NCBI GenBank assembly: GCA_964416365.1
Contig: CAYQDO010000029.1
Location: 1-9,808, forward strand
Reading direction: 5' to 3'
DNA length: 9,808 bases
DNA from: DUUS01 sp964416365
GTDB lineage: Bacteria > Bacillota_I > Bacilli_A > RF39 > UBA660
This document shows positions 1-6,581 of the stretch, one piece after another. A program made the translations under genes and the position numbers. Numbering within the stretch: position 1 is the first letter of the stretch; each line of letters starts with the position of its first letter. The notes below the pieces were generated by a model. The model worked only from the letters and a program-made list of their open reading frames with translations. It ran no database searches and was not told where the DNA came from.

Positions 1-68
1 CTTGAGTTTTATATTGTATAAATGGTTTACAAATAAATTTAGTAAATTATTTTATTAATTATTTAGCG

Positions 69-77
69 TGGTATAAT
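69..77 (+). promoter_or_regulatory. Extended -10 promoter of pduL-dusB
   Basis: TGGTATAAT gives a perfect TATAAT (72-77) preceded by the TGn extension. No good -35 lies 16-18 bases upstream (the region around 49-54 is plain A/T), so this would depend on the extended -10. Transcription would start near 84, which puts the ribosome binding site GGAGG (85-89) at the very 5' end of the mRNA and leaves a leader of only about 11 bases. Confidence 0.6.
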
Positions 78-94
78 TTAAGCTGGAGGCAGTT

Positions 95-658
95 ATGAGA
101 ATTACAATGGGTGTTAGTAAAAGACATGCACATTTAACTAAAGCGGTTTATAAGGAATTATTTGGTATTGATGAGTTAGAAGTACGTAACCCAATTAATC
201 AACCGGGAGAATTTGCTAGTACTTCGGTAATTGATGTTAAATGGTTTGATAAAATTATTGAAAGAGTTCGTATTGTAGGTCCTTTTCGAAGTTATAATCA
301 AATTGAATTATCAAGAAGAGATGCAGCCTCTTTAGAAATAAATCCTCCAGTAAGAAAAAGTGGAGATGTCAAAAATAGTCATCCAATTATTTTATGTGGA
401 CCAAAAAAGGAAGTTTATTTAAATGAAGGGGCTGTAATAGCACAAAGACATGTTCACATGGATGATGAAATAGCTAATAAACATGGTTTTAAAGATGAAG
501 AAAAAGTCTTGATATATAAAGATGGTAAAGAATTATATGATGCTCATATTAAAATCCAAAATCCATCATACTTAGAACTACATATAGATGATGAGGAAGC
601 GGAAAAATTTAATTTACAACAAGATGATGAAGTGGAAGTTGTGAGATGTGGCAAATAG
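95..658 (+). CDS. pduL: PduL-type phosphate propanoyltransferase / phosphotransacetylase
   Basis: This enzyme moves acyl groups between CoA and phosphate (propanoyl-CoA or acetyl-CoA to the acyl phosphate) and normally feeds acetate/propionate kinase. The 187 residues carry the family motifs in order: VSKRHAHL (7-14), NQIELS (68-73), RHVHMDDE (118-125) and LHIDDEE (162-168). By position, H11, H13, E71, H119, H121 and H163 correspond to the six zinc ligands known from the PduL structure, so the dinuclear active site looks complete. The protein begins almost directly at the first motif and lacks the N-terminal encapsulation peptide of microcompartment PduL. No shell genes are near, so a cytoplasmic Pta-like role is inferred. 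The start is set by GGAGG at 85-89, five bases upstream. Its 3' end overlaps dusB by 13 bases, suggesting one transcript. Acetyl versus propanoyl preference cannot be told from the sequence. Confidence 0.9.
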   Translation: MRITMGVSKRHAHLTKAVYKELFGIDELEVRNPINQPGEFASTSVIDVKWFDKIIERVRIVGPFRSYNQIELSRRDAASLEINPPVRKSGDVKNSHPIILCGPKKEVYLNEGAVIAQRHVHMDDEIANKHGFKDEEKVLIYKDGKELYDAHIKIQNPSYLELHIDDEEAEKFNLQQDDEVEVVRCGK

Positions 659-1620
659 GTAATATTAATATCAAAAATAGAGTAGTTTTAGCCCCTATGG
701 CGGGAATATCTAATCCTTCTTTTATTAAAATCGTTGAAGAGATGGGATTGGGATTAGCATTTACTGAGTTATTAAGTGCCGAAGGCATAGTTCGAAATAA
801 TAAAAAAACTTTGGAGATGTTAAAAGGCATTGAAAATTTAAAAGTTCCGATTGGTATTCAAATTTTTGGTTCAAGTCCTGAAACGATGGTTAAAGCTGCT
901 AAAATTATTACTGATACATATCAAAATGCATTTATTGATATTAATATGGGTTGTCCAGTTCCGAAAGTAGCAGTTAGAAGTCAGGCGGGCAGTGCTTTAT
1001 TAAAAAATCCGGAAAAAATATATGAAATAGTTAAAAAAGTTGTTGATTCCGTTAGCGTTCCAGTTACCGTTAAAATTAGAAGTGGTTGGGATGAAAAAAG
1101 TATTAATGCTAAGGTAGTAGCTAAACTAATTGAGAAAGCGGGAGCCAGTGCTATCACAATTCATGCTCGTACTAGAAGTCAGGGATATTCTGGGCATGCT
1201 GACTGGCAAATTATTAAAGAGGTTAAAGAAGCGGTTAACCTTCCTGTTATAGGTAATGGAGATATAAAATCTTGCTACGATGCTAAAAGAATGATGGAAG
1301 AAACCGATTGTGATGCAGTGATGATTGGTCGTGGTATTTTAGGTAATCCTTGGTTAATTAAAGAGTGCATAGATTATTTAGAAAATGATAAACTCCCAGA
1401 AGAGATTAGTCCTAAAGAAAAAATTGAGATGCTCAAAAAACATTATGAATTATTACTGAAAAACCAAAGTGAAAAGCAGGCTATTTTTGAAATTAGAAGT
1501 CATGCTCTTTGGTACATAAAAGGACTTCCTAATAATGCTAAGATAAAAATTTTAATCTGCACAGCAAAAAGTAGTTTAAAATTATTTTCTATTTTAGATG
1601 AATATTTAGCTTCGCTTTAA
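646..1620 (+). CDS. dusB: tRNA-dihydrouridine synthase (DusB-like)
   Basis: This FMN-dependent enzyme reduces specific uridines in tRNA to dihydrouridine using NADPH. The 324 residues are a normal length. Visible motifs are LAPMAG (15-20) at the start of the TIM barrel, the substrate-side loop FTELLSAEG (39-47), IDINMGCPVPK (97-107) with catalytic Cys103, K143 and the H173/R175 pair (IHARTR) in the FMN pocket, and the FMN-phosphate loops GNGD (203-206) and GRG (228-230). The C-terminal tail contains the helical-domain motif KGLPNNAKIK (292-301), typical of the DusB/bacterial Dus group. The start ATG lies inside the end of pduL (13-base overlap), with a weak GGAAG at 634-638 seven bases upstream, so translation is probably coupled. 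In other Bacilli dusB often sits elsewhere, for example near lysS; the pairing with pduL gives no obvious functional link. I see no terminator after it. Confidence 0.93.
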   Translation: MWQIGNINIKNRVVLAPMAGISNPSFIKIVEEMGLGLAFTELLSAEGIVRNNKKTLEMLKGIENLKVPIGIQIFGSSPETMVKAAKIITDTYQNAFIDINMGCPVPKVAVRSQAGSALLKNPEKIYEIVKKVVDSVSVPVTVKIRSGWDEKSINAKVVAKLIEKAGASAITIHARTRSQGYSGHADWQIIKEVKEAVNLPVIGNGDIKSCYDAKRMMEETDCDAVMIGRGILGNPWLIKECIDYLENDKLPEEISPKEKIEMLKKHYELLLKNQSEKQAIFEIRSHALWYIKGLPNNAKIKILICTAKSSLKLFSILDEYLASL

Positions 1621-1630
1621 TAAAATATAT

Positions 1631-1659
1631 TTGATAAATTATTAAAAATATAATATAAT
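1631..1659 (+). promoter_or_regulatory. Sigma-A promoter of the zinc-ribbon membrane protein gene
   Basis: TTGATA (1631-1636), a 17-base spacer and a perfect TATAAT (1654-1659) form a near-consensus housekeeping promoter directly after dusB. A second overlapping TATAAT (1649-1654) has unsuitable spacing. The predicted start is near 1666, giving a leader of about 17 bases with GAGGT (1672-1676) six bases before the ATG. Confidence 0.75.
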
Positions 1660-1682
1660 GAGGTTAGAATTGAGGTATTGAT

Positions 1683-2333
1683 ATGGATAAAAATGTAGTT
1701 AGAAAAAAATCTGGTAAAGTAACTGCCAAAAAAATTCCAGCTAAAGTATTAAATCCAACTGTACCAATTAGTAAACTACCAAAAAATAAGGAAGTAAAGA
1801 AAGTGGAAAAAGCCAAACAAGAAACAGTGGAATGTCGTTATTGCTTTAAAGATTTTAAAAAAGGTTTAACTATTTGTCCATACTGTCATAAAAGTCAAAA
1901 AGATCAAACAGGAACAGTTATAATTGGTATTTTATTAGTAATATTATTACTTTGTATTATCGGTAATCATTTTCTTGATTTATATTTTACCAAACCAATG
2001 AATGAAAGCGAATATAAGATTAATTGCAGGTTAACCTCATATGAAGAATTAGTTAAAAAACCAAAAGAATTTAAATATTCTGATATCAGAGTAATTGGTA
2101 AAGTAGTAAATGTTGATGGAGATGATGCATCTTATGGTAATATTATGACGGTTACTATCGATGCTAATTTATTTAATGAAGATTATGAACAATTAATAAC
2201 CTTTAAATATGTCGATAAAGAATATAATACGGGATTAATTAAAGGGGATATCGTATCGGTTTATGGAAAATACCAATCTATTAATGGTAATGTCCCATAT
2301 GTTGAAGCAAAATATATCACTTTTAGCTCATAG
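1683..2333 (+). CDS. Uncharacterised zinc-ribbon, single-TM protein with OB-like C-terminal domain
   Basis: I do not recognise a named family over the full 216 residues. Visible parts are: a very lysine-rich tail (1-47); a zinc-ribbon knuckle pair, CRYC (51-54) and CPYC (65-68); one strongly hydrophobic membrane segment (about 78-98); and a C-terminal domain of about 100 residues with alternating beta-strand pattern. Blocks IRVIGKVVNV (135-144), GDIVSVYGKY (188-197) and YVEAKYI (206-212) resemble the OB-fold 'tRNA_anti-like' type found in Bacillota exported proteins. The positive-inside rule places the basic tail and zinc ribbon in the cytoplasm and the OB-like domain outside. The gene has its own promoter and terminator, so it is monocistronic. 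The OB assignment is an inference from strand pattern; the two CxxC pairs and TM segment are seen directly. No function is assigned. Confidence 0.85.
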   Translation: MDKNVVRKKSGKVTAKKIPAKVLNPTVPISKLPKNKEVKKVEKAKQETVECRYCFKDFKKGLTICPYCHKSQKDQTGTVIIGILLVILLLCIIGNHFLDLYFTKPMNESEYKINCRLTSYEELVKKPKEFKYSDIRVIGKVVNVDGDDASYGNIMTVTIDANLFNEDYEQLITFKYVDKEYNTGLIKGDIVSVYGKYQSINGNVPYVEAKYITFSS

Positions 2334-2357
2334 AATACTTTAAGTATTCTTTTTTTT
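2332..2357 (+). terminator. Rho-independent terminator after the zinc-ribbon gene
   Basis: AGAATACTT and AAGTATTCT form a near-perfect inverted repeat around a single T; in RNA the innermost pairs would open to give a small loop. A run of eight T follows (2350-2357). The left arm begins in the stop codon of the upstream gene. It separates that gene from uvrA. Confidence 0.85.
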
Positions 2358-2361
2358 AGGG

Positions 2362-2391
2362 TTGACACCCGTACAAATATTCGAGTATAAT
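2362..2391 (+). promoter_or_regulatory. Consensus sigma-A promoter of uvrA (P1)
   Basis: TTGACA (2362-2367) and TATAAT (2386-2391) both match the consensus exactly, with an 18-base spacer. It lies just after the preceding terminator. Transcription would start near 2398, leaving an A/T-rich leader of about 84 bases before uvrA. So strong a promoter for a repair gene suggests that it is held down by a repressor; see the dyad at 2370-2383. Confidence 0.85.
2370..2383 (+). promoter_or_regulatory. Possible LexA (SOS) operator in the uvrA promoter
   Basis: CGTACAAATATTCG lies between -35 and -10 of uvrA P1. Against the Bacillus-type SOS box CGAAC-N4-GTTCG, eight of the ten half-site bases match (CGTAC and ATTCG) with correct spacing. 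uvrA is a classical SOS gene in Bacillus, and the position would block RNA polymerase. The two half-site mismatches keep this a candidate only. Confidence 0.45.
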
Positions 2392-2434
2392 ATTTTATGT
2401 TTGTATAATTATTATAAAAAGTAGAAAAATATAT

Positions 2435-2462
2435 TTGATATATAATAAATATCTGATAGAAT
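2435..2462 (+). promoter_or_regulatory. Possible second uvrA promoter (P2)
   Basis: TTGATA (2435-2440), a 16-base spacer and TAGAAT (2457-2462) with a TGn extension (2454-2456) form a plausible weaker promoter inside the uvrA leader. It would start near 2469, immediately before GGAGG (2473-2477). It lacks the LexA-like dyad and could supply a basal, unregulated level. The region is very A/T rich, so chance resemblance is a real possibility. Confidence 0.35.
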
Positions 2463-2481
2463 ATTAAACCTCGGAGGACTT

Positions 2482-5286
2482 ATGGATAAAATCGTAATTA
2501 AAGGTGCTAGAGAAAATAATTTAAAGAATATTGACTTAGAGATACCTAAAAATAAATTAGTGGTTATGACCGGAGTATCTGGTTCAGGAAAAAGTAGTTT
2601 AGCTTTTGATACCATCTTTGCCGAAGGTCAAAGAAGATATATTGAAAGTTTAAGTGCTTATGCTAGACAATTTTTAGGTGGATCAGAAAAAGCTAATGTT
2701 GATTCTATTGAAGGATTAAGTCCAAGCATCGCTATTGATCAAAAAACAACTAATAAAAATCCTCGTAGTACAGTAGGAACTGTAACCGAAATATATGATT
2801 ATTTAAGATTATTATTTGCCCGAATTGGTATTCCATATTGTCCTAAACACAAAAAACCAATTAAAAGTCAAAGTGTTGAAGAAATGACTAATAAAGTACT
2901 TGGTTTGGGAAAAGATACTAGAGTAGAAATATATGCTCCGGTTGTTTATGGAACTAAGGGAACTCATCAAGATTTATTTGATAGCTTGCGTAAAAGAGGT
3001 TTTACTAGAATTAAAGTAAATGGTGAGTTACACGAACTAGGTGAAAATATTATTTTAGATAAAAATAAAAAAAGTAATATTTTGGTTTTAGTAGATCGAA
3101 TAGTAGTCGAACCCGAAGAACGTAGTCGGATCTTTGAAGCAATTGAAACATGTACGAAACTAGCTGATGGTAAAGTAGTGATTAATCATGTAAATCAAGA
3201 AGAAATTATTATGAGTGAGCACTATGCTTGTCCGGAATGTGATTTTTCACTTCCTGAACTAGAACCACGTTTATTTTCATTTAATGCTCCATTTGGTGCT
3301 TGTCCTGAATGTAAAGGAATTGGTATTAAGCAAAATATTTCTATAGATTTGTTAATTCCTGACAAAAACAAAAGTATCCTAGATGGTGCTATTAAAGGAT
3401 TTAGTTTAGATGGCAATGTCTACATGACTAATGTTGTGACAGTCGCGAAGCATTTTAAGATTGATTTAAAAAAGAAAGTAAAAGATTTGAAAAAATCGGA
3501 ATTAGATATTATTCTTTATGGAACAGATGAAGAATTAGATTATGAATATACTAGTCAAAATGGTAATAAAAGATATGTCAAAGGTACTTATGAAGGTGTT
3601 ATCTCTAATTTAGAAAGAAGATATCTTGAAACTAGTAGTAACTGGATTAGAGAATGGATTAATTCCTTTATGGTAGATACTACTTGTCCAAAGTGCAATG
3701 GTTCTAGATTAGATGATAAAGTTTTAAGTGTTAAAATAGGTAAAAAGAGTATTCATGAAGTTTGTAGTATGTCTATTAAAGAACTTATTAAATTTTTTCA
3801 AAATTTAAAATTAAACAAAGAAGAACAAAGTATCAGTGAATTAATACTGCAAGAAATAAATAGTCGTTTAAACTTCTTAGATAATGTTGGATTAAATTAT
3901 TTAACATTATCAAGAACTGCAACAACCTTATCAGGTGGAGAAAGTCAAAGAATTAGACTTGCTACCCAAATTGGTAGTCGCCTAAGTGGGGTACTTTATG
4001 TTTTAGATGAACCAAGTATTGGTTTACATCAAAAAGATAATGATCGTTTAATTAAATCTCTTAAAAATATGCGAGATTTAGGGAATACCTTAATAGTAGT
4101 AGAGCATGATGAAGATACAATGTTAGAATCTGACTATTTGATAGATATTGGACCAGGTCCAGGAGATGCGGGTGGAAAAGTTATTGCTGCCGGTACCCCT
4201 CAAGAAGTCATGAAAAATAAAAACAGTATTACCGGAAGGTATTTAAGTGGAGACTTGAAAATTGAGATACCTAAAAAACGTCGTAAAGGTAATGGTATAT
4301 TTATTGAAATAAAAGGAGCTAGTGCTAACAACTTAAAAAATATTGATGTTAAATTCCCACTAGGAACTTTTACGGTTGTTACTGGCGTATCCGGTTCAGG
4401 TAAAAGTACCTTGGTTAATGAAATCTTGCATAAAGCTTTAGGTAATGCGGTTTATGGAAGAACTGATCTTCCTGGTAAACATAAATCTATTACTGGTTTA
4501 GAAGATATTGATAAAGTAGTGGAAATAAGTCAGGATCCGATTGGTCGTACCCCACGCAGTAATCCAGCTACTTATGTTGGGGTCTTCGATGATATTCGTG
4601 ACGTTTTCAGTGAAACTAAAGAAGCTAAAATGCGAGCGTATAAAAAAGGAAGGTTTTCATTTAATGTTAAAGGTGGACGCTGTGAAGCTTGTTGGGGAGA
4701 CGGCGTAAAGAAAATTGAAATGCATTTCTTGCCAGATGTTTATGTACCATGTGATGTCTGTCATGGAAAACGCTATAACAGTGAAACATTGGAAGTCAAA
4801 TTCAAAAACAAAAACATTTCTGATGTTCTAGATATGCGCGTCAGTGAAGCTATCGAGTACTTTGATAATGTGCCAAAAGTTAAAAACAAGCTACAGATGT
4901 TAATTGATGTCGGTCTATCCTATATCAAATTAGGTCAATCCGCTCCTACCTTATCGGGTGGTGAAGCTGGTAGAATAAAACTGGCTAAGGAATTACAAAA
5001 AAAACCTACTGGTAAAAGTGTGTTTATTTTAGATGAACCTACAACTGGTTTACATTCTGATGATATTAAAAAATTGTTAATAATCTTACAAAGAATCGTT
5101 AATAATGGTGACACTGTTATCGTTATTGAACATAACCTTGATGTTATTAAAACTGCTGACTATATCATAGATTTAGGACCAGATGGTGGCGATCTAGGTG
5201 GCGAGATAGTTGCGACTGGTACGCCAGAAGAAATAGTTAAAGTAAAAAAATCCTATACTGGTCAATTTTTAAGTAAAAAATTATAA
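2482..5286 (+). CDS. uvrA: Excinuclease ABC subunit A
   Basis: UvrA is the damage-sensing ATPase of nucleotide excision repair; it dimerises, loads UvrB on the lesion and leaves. The 934 residues are normal length. Domain marks in order: Walker A I GVSGSGKSS (31-39, K37); first zinc module C250/C253/C274/C277; TCPKCNG (401-407); signature I LSGGESQR (483-490); Walker B I VLDEP (507-511); Walker A II GVSGSGKST (635-643); IGRTPRSNPATY (687-698); second zinc module C734/C737/C757/C760, typical of lesion-binding UvrA; signature II LSGGEAGR (824-831); Walker B II ILDEP (849-853). Both ATP sites look intact except that signature II has Gly830 where family members usually have Gln. Start set by GGAGG (2473-2477). 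uvrB is not adjacent, unlike the common uvrBA operon. Own promoter and terminator make it monocistronic; SOS control is suggested by the dyad in its promoter. Confidence 0.98.
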   Translation: MDKIVIKGARENNLKNIDLEIPKNKLVVMTGVSGSGKSSLAFDTIFAEGQRRYIESLSAYARQFLGGSEKANVDSIEGLSPSIAIDQKTTNKNPRSTVGTVTEIYDYLRLLFARIGIPYCPKHKKPIKSQSVEEMTNKVLGLGKDTRVEIYAPVVYGTKGTHQDLFDSLRKRGFTRIKVNGELHELGENIILDKNKKSNILVLVDRIVVEPEERSRIFEAIETCTKLADGKVVINHVNQEEIIMSEHYACPECDFSLPELEPRLFSFNAPFGACPECKGIGIKQNISIDLLIPDKNKSILDGAIKGFSLDGNVYMTNVVTVAKHFKIDLKKKVKDLKKSELDIILYGTDEELDYEYTSQNGNKRYVKGTYEGVISNLERRYLETSSNWIREWINSFMVDTTCPKCNGSRLDDKVLSVKIGKKSIHEVCSMSIKELIKFFQNLKLNKEEQSISELILQEINSRLNFLDNVGLNYLTLSRTATTLSGGESQRIRLATQIGSRLSGVLYVLDEPSIGLHQKDNDRLIKSLKNMRDLGNTLIVVEHDEDTMLESDYLIDIGPGPGDAGGKVIAAGTPQEVMKNKNSITGRYLSGDLKIEIPKKRRKGNGIFIEIKGASANNLKNIDVKFPLGTFTVVTGVSGSGKSTLVNEILHKALGNAVYGRTDLPGKHKSITGLEDIDKVVEISQDPIGRTPRSNPATYVGVFDDIRDVFSETKEAKMRAYKKGRFSFNVKGGRCEACWGDGVKKIEMHFLPDVYVPCDVCHGKRYNSETLEVKFKNKNISDVLDMRVSEAIEYFDNVPKVKNKLQMLIDVGLSYIKLGQSAPTLSGGEAGRIKLAKELQKKPTGKSVFILDEPTTGLHSDDIKKLLIILQRIVNNGDTVIVIEHNLDVIKTADYIIDLGPDGGDLGGEIVATGTPEEIVKVKKSYTGQFLSKKL

Positions 5287-5309
5287 ACTCTACTTTTGTA
5301 GAGTTTTTT
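5286..5309 (+). terminator. Rho-independent terminator after uvrA
   Basis: AACTCTAC (5286-5293) pairs with GTAGAGTT (5298-5305) around a TTTT loop, and the right arm runs into six T (5304-5309). The left arm uses the last base of the uvrA stop codon. Confidence 0.88.
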
Positions 5310-5318
5310 GATAACTAA

Positions 5319-5347
5319 TTGATTATCATAACAAAAAATTATATAAT
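5319..5347 (+). promoter_or_regulatory. Sigma-A promoter of the yvlD-lgt-trxB-like operon
   Basis: TTGATT (5319-5324), a 17-base spacer and a perfect TATAAT (5342-5347). The predicted start is near 5354, just before the ribosome binding site AGGTGA (5355-5360), so the leader would be about 11 bases. Confidence 0.7.
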
Positions 5348-5364
5348 AAAAACTAGGTGATACA

Positions 5365-5769
5365 ATGATAATCTATAGTGAAAGAAAAACTCCAGGTTGG
5401 ACGTTCTTAGAACTTGTTCTAACAATTATAATAAACGCGGTATCTTTATTAATGGCAACCAGTATTTTTAAAGGATTTTATATTAATGGCTTTTGGTATG
5501 CTATTATGACTGCCACTGTTATAATGATTTTAAATAAAACGGTTAAGCCTATTATTAAACTACTCGCTTTGCCTCTTACAATTTATACTTTAGGTTTGTT
5601 TTATCCCTTTGTCAATGTTATTATTTTGAAATTAGCTAGCTGGATAATTGGCGACAATTTTGTGGTTGAAGGCTGGATAGCACCATTTTTCATTTCACTA
5701 TTTATATCTTTTATGGCTATTGTCTTAGATGCACTTATTACTAAACAAATTATGGGAGGAAGAAAATGA
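5365..5769 (+). CDS. yvlD: Four-helix membrane protein of the YvlD / 'phage holin 4' family
   Basis: This is a small integral membrane protein of unknown function; the family (often labelled phage_holin_4_2) is chromosomal and widespread, and the holin name should not be read as phage origin. The 134 residues have hydrophobic segments at about 13-33, 44-57, 66-92 and 103-125. The family hallmark is visible as NKTVKPIIKLLALPLTIYTL (57-76), followed by LGLFYPFVN. Start set by AGGTGA (5355-5360). The stop overlaps the lgt start as ATGA (5766-5769), and the lgt ribosome binding site GGAGGA lies in the last codons, so the two are translationally coupled. In Bacillus yvlD is likewise near uvrA and upstream of hprK-lgt, which supports the assignment; a role in envelope stress has been discussed for the Bacillus yvl genes, but nothing here tests that. 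Confidence 0.85.
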   Translation: MIIYSERKTPGWTFLELVLTIIINAVSLLMATSIFKGFYINGFWYAIMTATVIMILNKTVKPIIKLLALPLTIYTLGLFYPFVNVIILKLASWIIGDNFVVEGWIAPFFISLFISFMAIVLDALITKQIMGGRK

Positions 5770-6581
5770 ATCCAGTTATTTTTTCAATTGGTGGTTTTGA
5801 TGTTAAATGGTACAGCGTAATTGTTCTAACTGCGGTTATAATTGGTATTACTTTAGTACAAAAAGAAGCAAAAAAATTTAAAATAAAAGGTGACTTTATT
5901 TTTAACATGATTTTCTGGGCGATAATTTTTGGATTAATCGGAGCTAGATTATATTTTTTTATTTTTAACTGGGAATACTATAGTAAAAACTTAACAGAAA
6001 TATATAAAACTTGGGAAGGCGGACTTGCTATTCATGGGGGAATAATTGCGGGTTTAATAACCATTTATGTTTATTGTAAAAAATATAAGGTGAGATTTAT
6101 TCGTTATATAGACTTTATGGCAGTTCCTTTATTACTATCACAAGCAATTGGTAGATGGGGCAATTTCTTTAATAGAGAAGCTCATGGGGTAGTAACGACA
6201 GCTGAAAATTTAAGAAAATTATTTATTCCTGATTTTATTATTGAAGGAATGAAAATAGATGGTGTTTACTATACTCCGACATTTTTATTTGAATCTATAG
6301 CTTGTTTTGTTTTATTTATTATTTTCTTCTTTGTTAGAAGAAATAAATATACTAAGGTAGGAACAATGACTGGTTTATATTTAATCGGTTATGGTATAAT
6401 TCGTTTCTTTATTGAAATGAGTCGTACAGACGCTTTATTATTAGGTGGTTTTAAAATAGCTCAAATAGTATCTATTATTATGATTATTGTTGGAGTTATT
6501 ATTTTAACAATTAATTCTCGTAAAAGTAAATTTGAAGATTTATATAATGATAAAAGTAATGCAGATAAGGTGTTATTCTAA
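5766..6581 (+). CDS. lgt: Prolipoprotein diacylglyceryl transferase
   Basis: Lgt transfers diacylglycerol from phosphatidylglycerol to the lipobox cysteine of prolipoproteins, the first step of lipoprotein maturation at the membrane. The 271 residues show several hydrophobic helices and the Lgt signature GRWGNFFNREAHG (129-141). Residues matching those essential in E. coli Lgt are present: H90 in GGLAIHGG (H103), R130 and N133 (R143, N146), G141 (G154), Y209, R213 and E217 (Y235, R239, E243). The segment usually written H-P-T-x-L-Y-E reads T-P-T-F-L-F-E here (170-176), a mild departure. The last 20 residues form a hydrophilic charged tail. GGAGGA (5755-5760) fixes the start; the gene overlaps its upstream neighbour by 4 bases and its downstream neighbour by 1 base. 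hprK, usually directly upstream in Bacilli, is absent. Confidence 0.96.
   Translation: MNPVIFSIGGFDVKWYSVIVLTAVIIGITLVQKEAKKFKIKGDFIFNMIFWAIIFGLIGARLYFFIFNWEYYSKNLTEIYKTWEGGLAIHGGIIAGLITIYVYCKKYKVRFIRYIDFMAVPLLLSQAIGRWGNFFNREAHGVVTTAENLRKLFIPDFIIEGMKIDGVYYTPTFLFESIACFVLFIIFFFVRRNKYTKVGTMTGLYLIGYGIIRFFIEMSRTDALLLGGFKIAQIVSIIMIIVGVIILTINSRKSKFEDLYNDKSNADKVLF

Noticed and set aside
14..32. Inverted repeat TTGTA...TACAA upstream of pduL
   Set aside because: Five pairs in very A/T-rich DNA, away from the promoter core; indistinguishable from chance.
609..830. Minus-strand open frame of 73 codons across the pduL/dusB junction
   Set aside because: It is fully covered by two well-supported + strand genes and its translation resembles no family; a shadow frame.
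2437..2453. Small hairpin GATAT...ATATC in the uvrA leader as a riboswitch or terminator
   Set aside because: Only five A/T-rich pairs and no T-tract; no known riboswitch core is visible in the leader.
2412..2615. Minus-strand open frame of 67 codons over the uvrA leader and start
   Set aside because: It opposes the conserved Walker A region of uvrA; no promoter or family signal of its own.
3222..3416. Minus-strand open frame of 64 codons inside uvrA
   Set aside because: It is antisense to the first zinc module of UvrA and has a shadow-like composition.
5365..5769. Prophage holin
   Set aside because: The family is named after holins but this member sits in a conserved chromosomal order with uvrA and lgt, and no phage genes are nearby.
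5766..5769. UGA read as tryptophan (mycoplasma code)
   Set aside because: TGA ends two genes in ATGA overlaps and the conserved Trp positions I checked use TGG, so the standard bacterial code fits.
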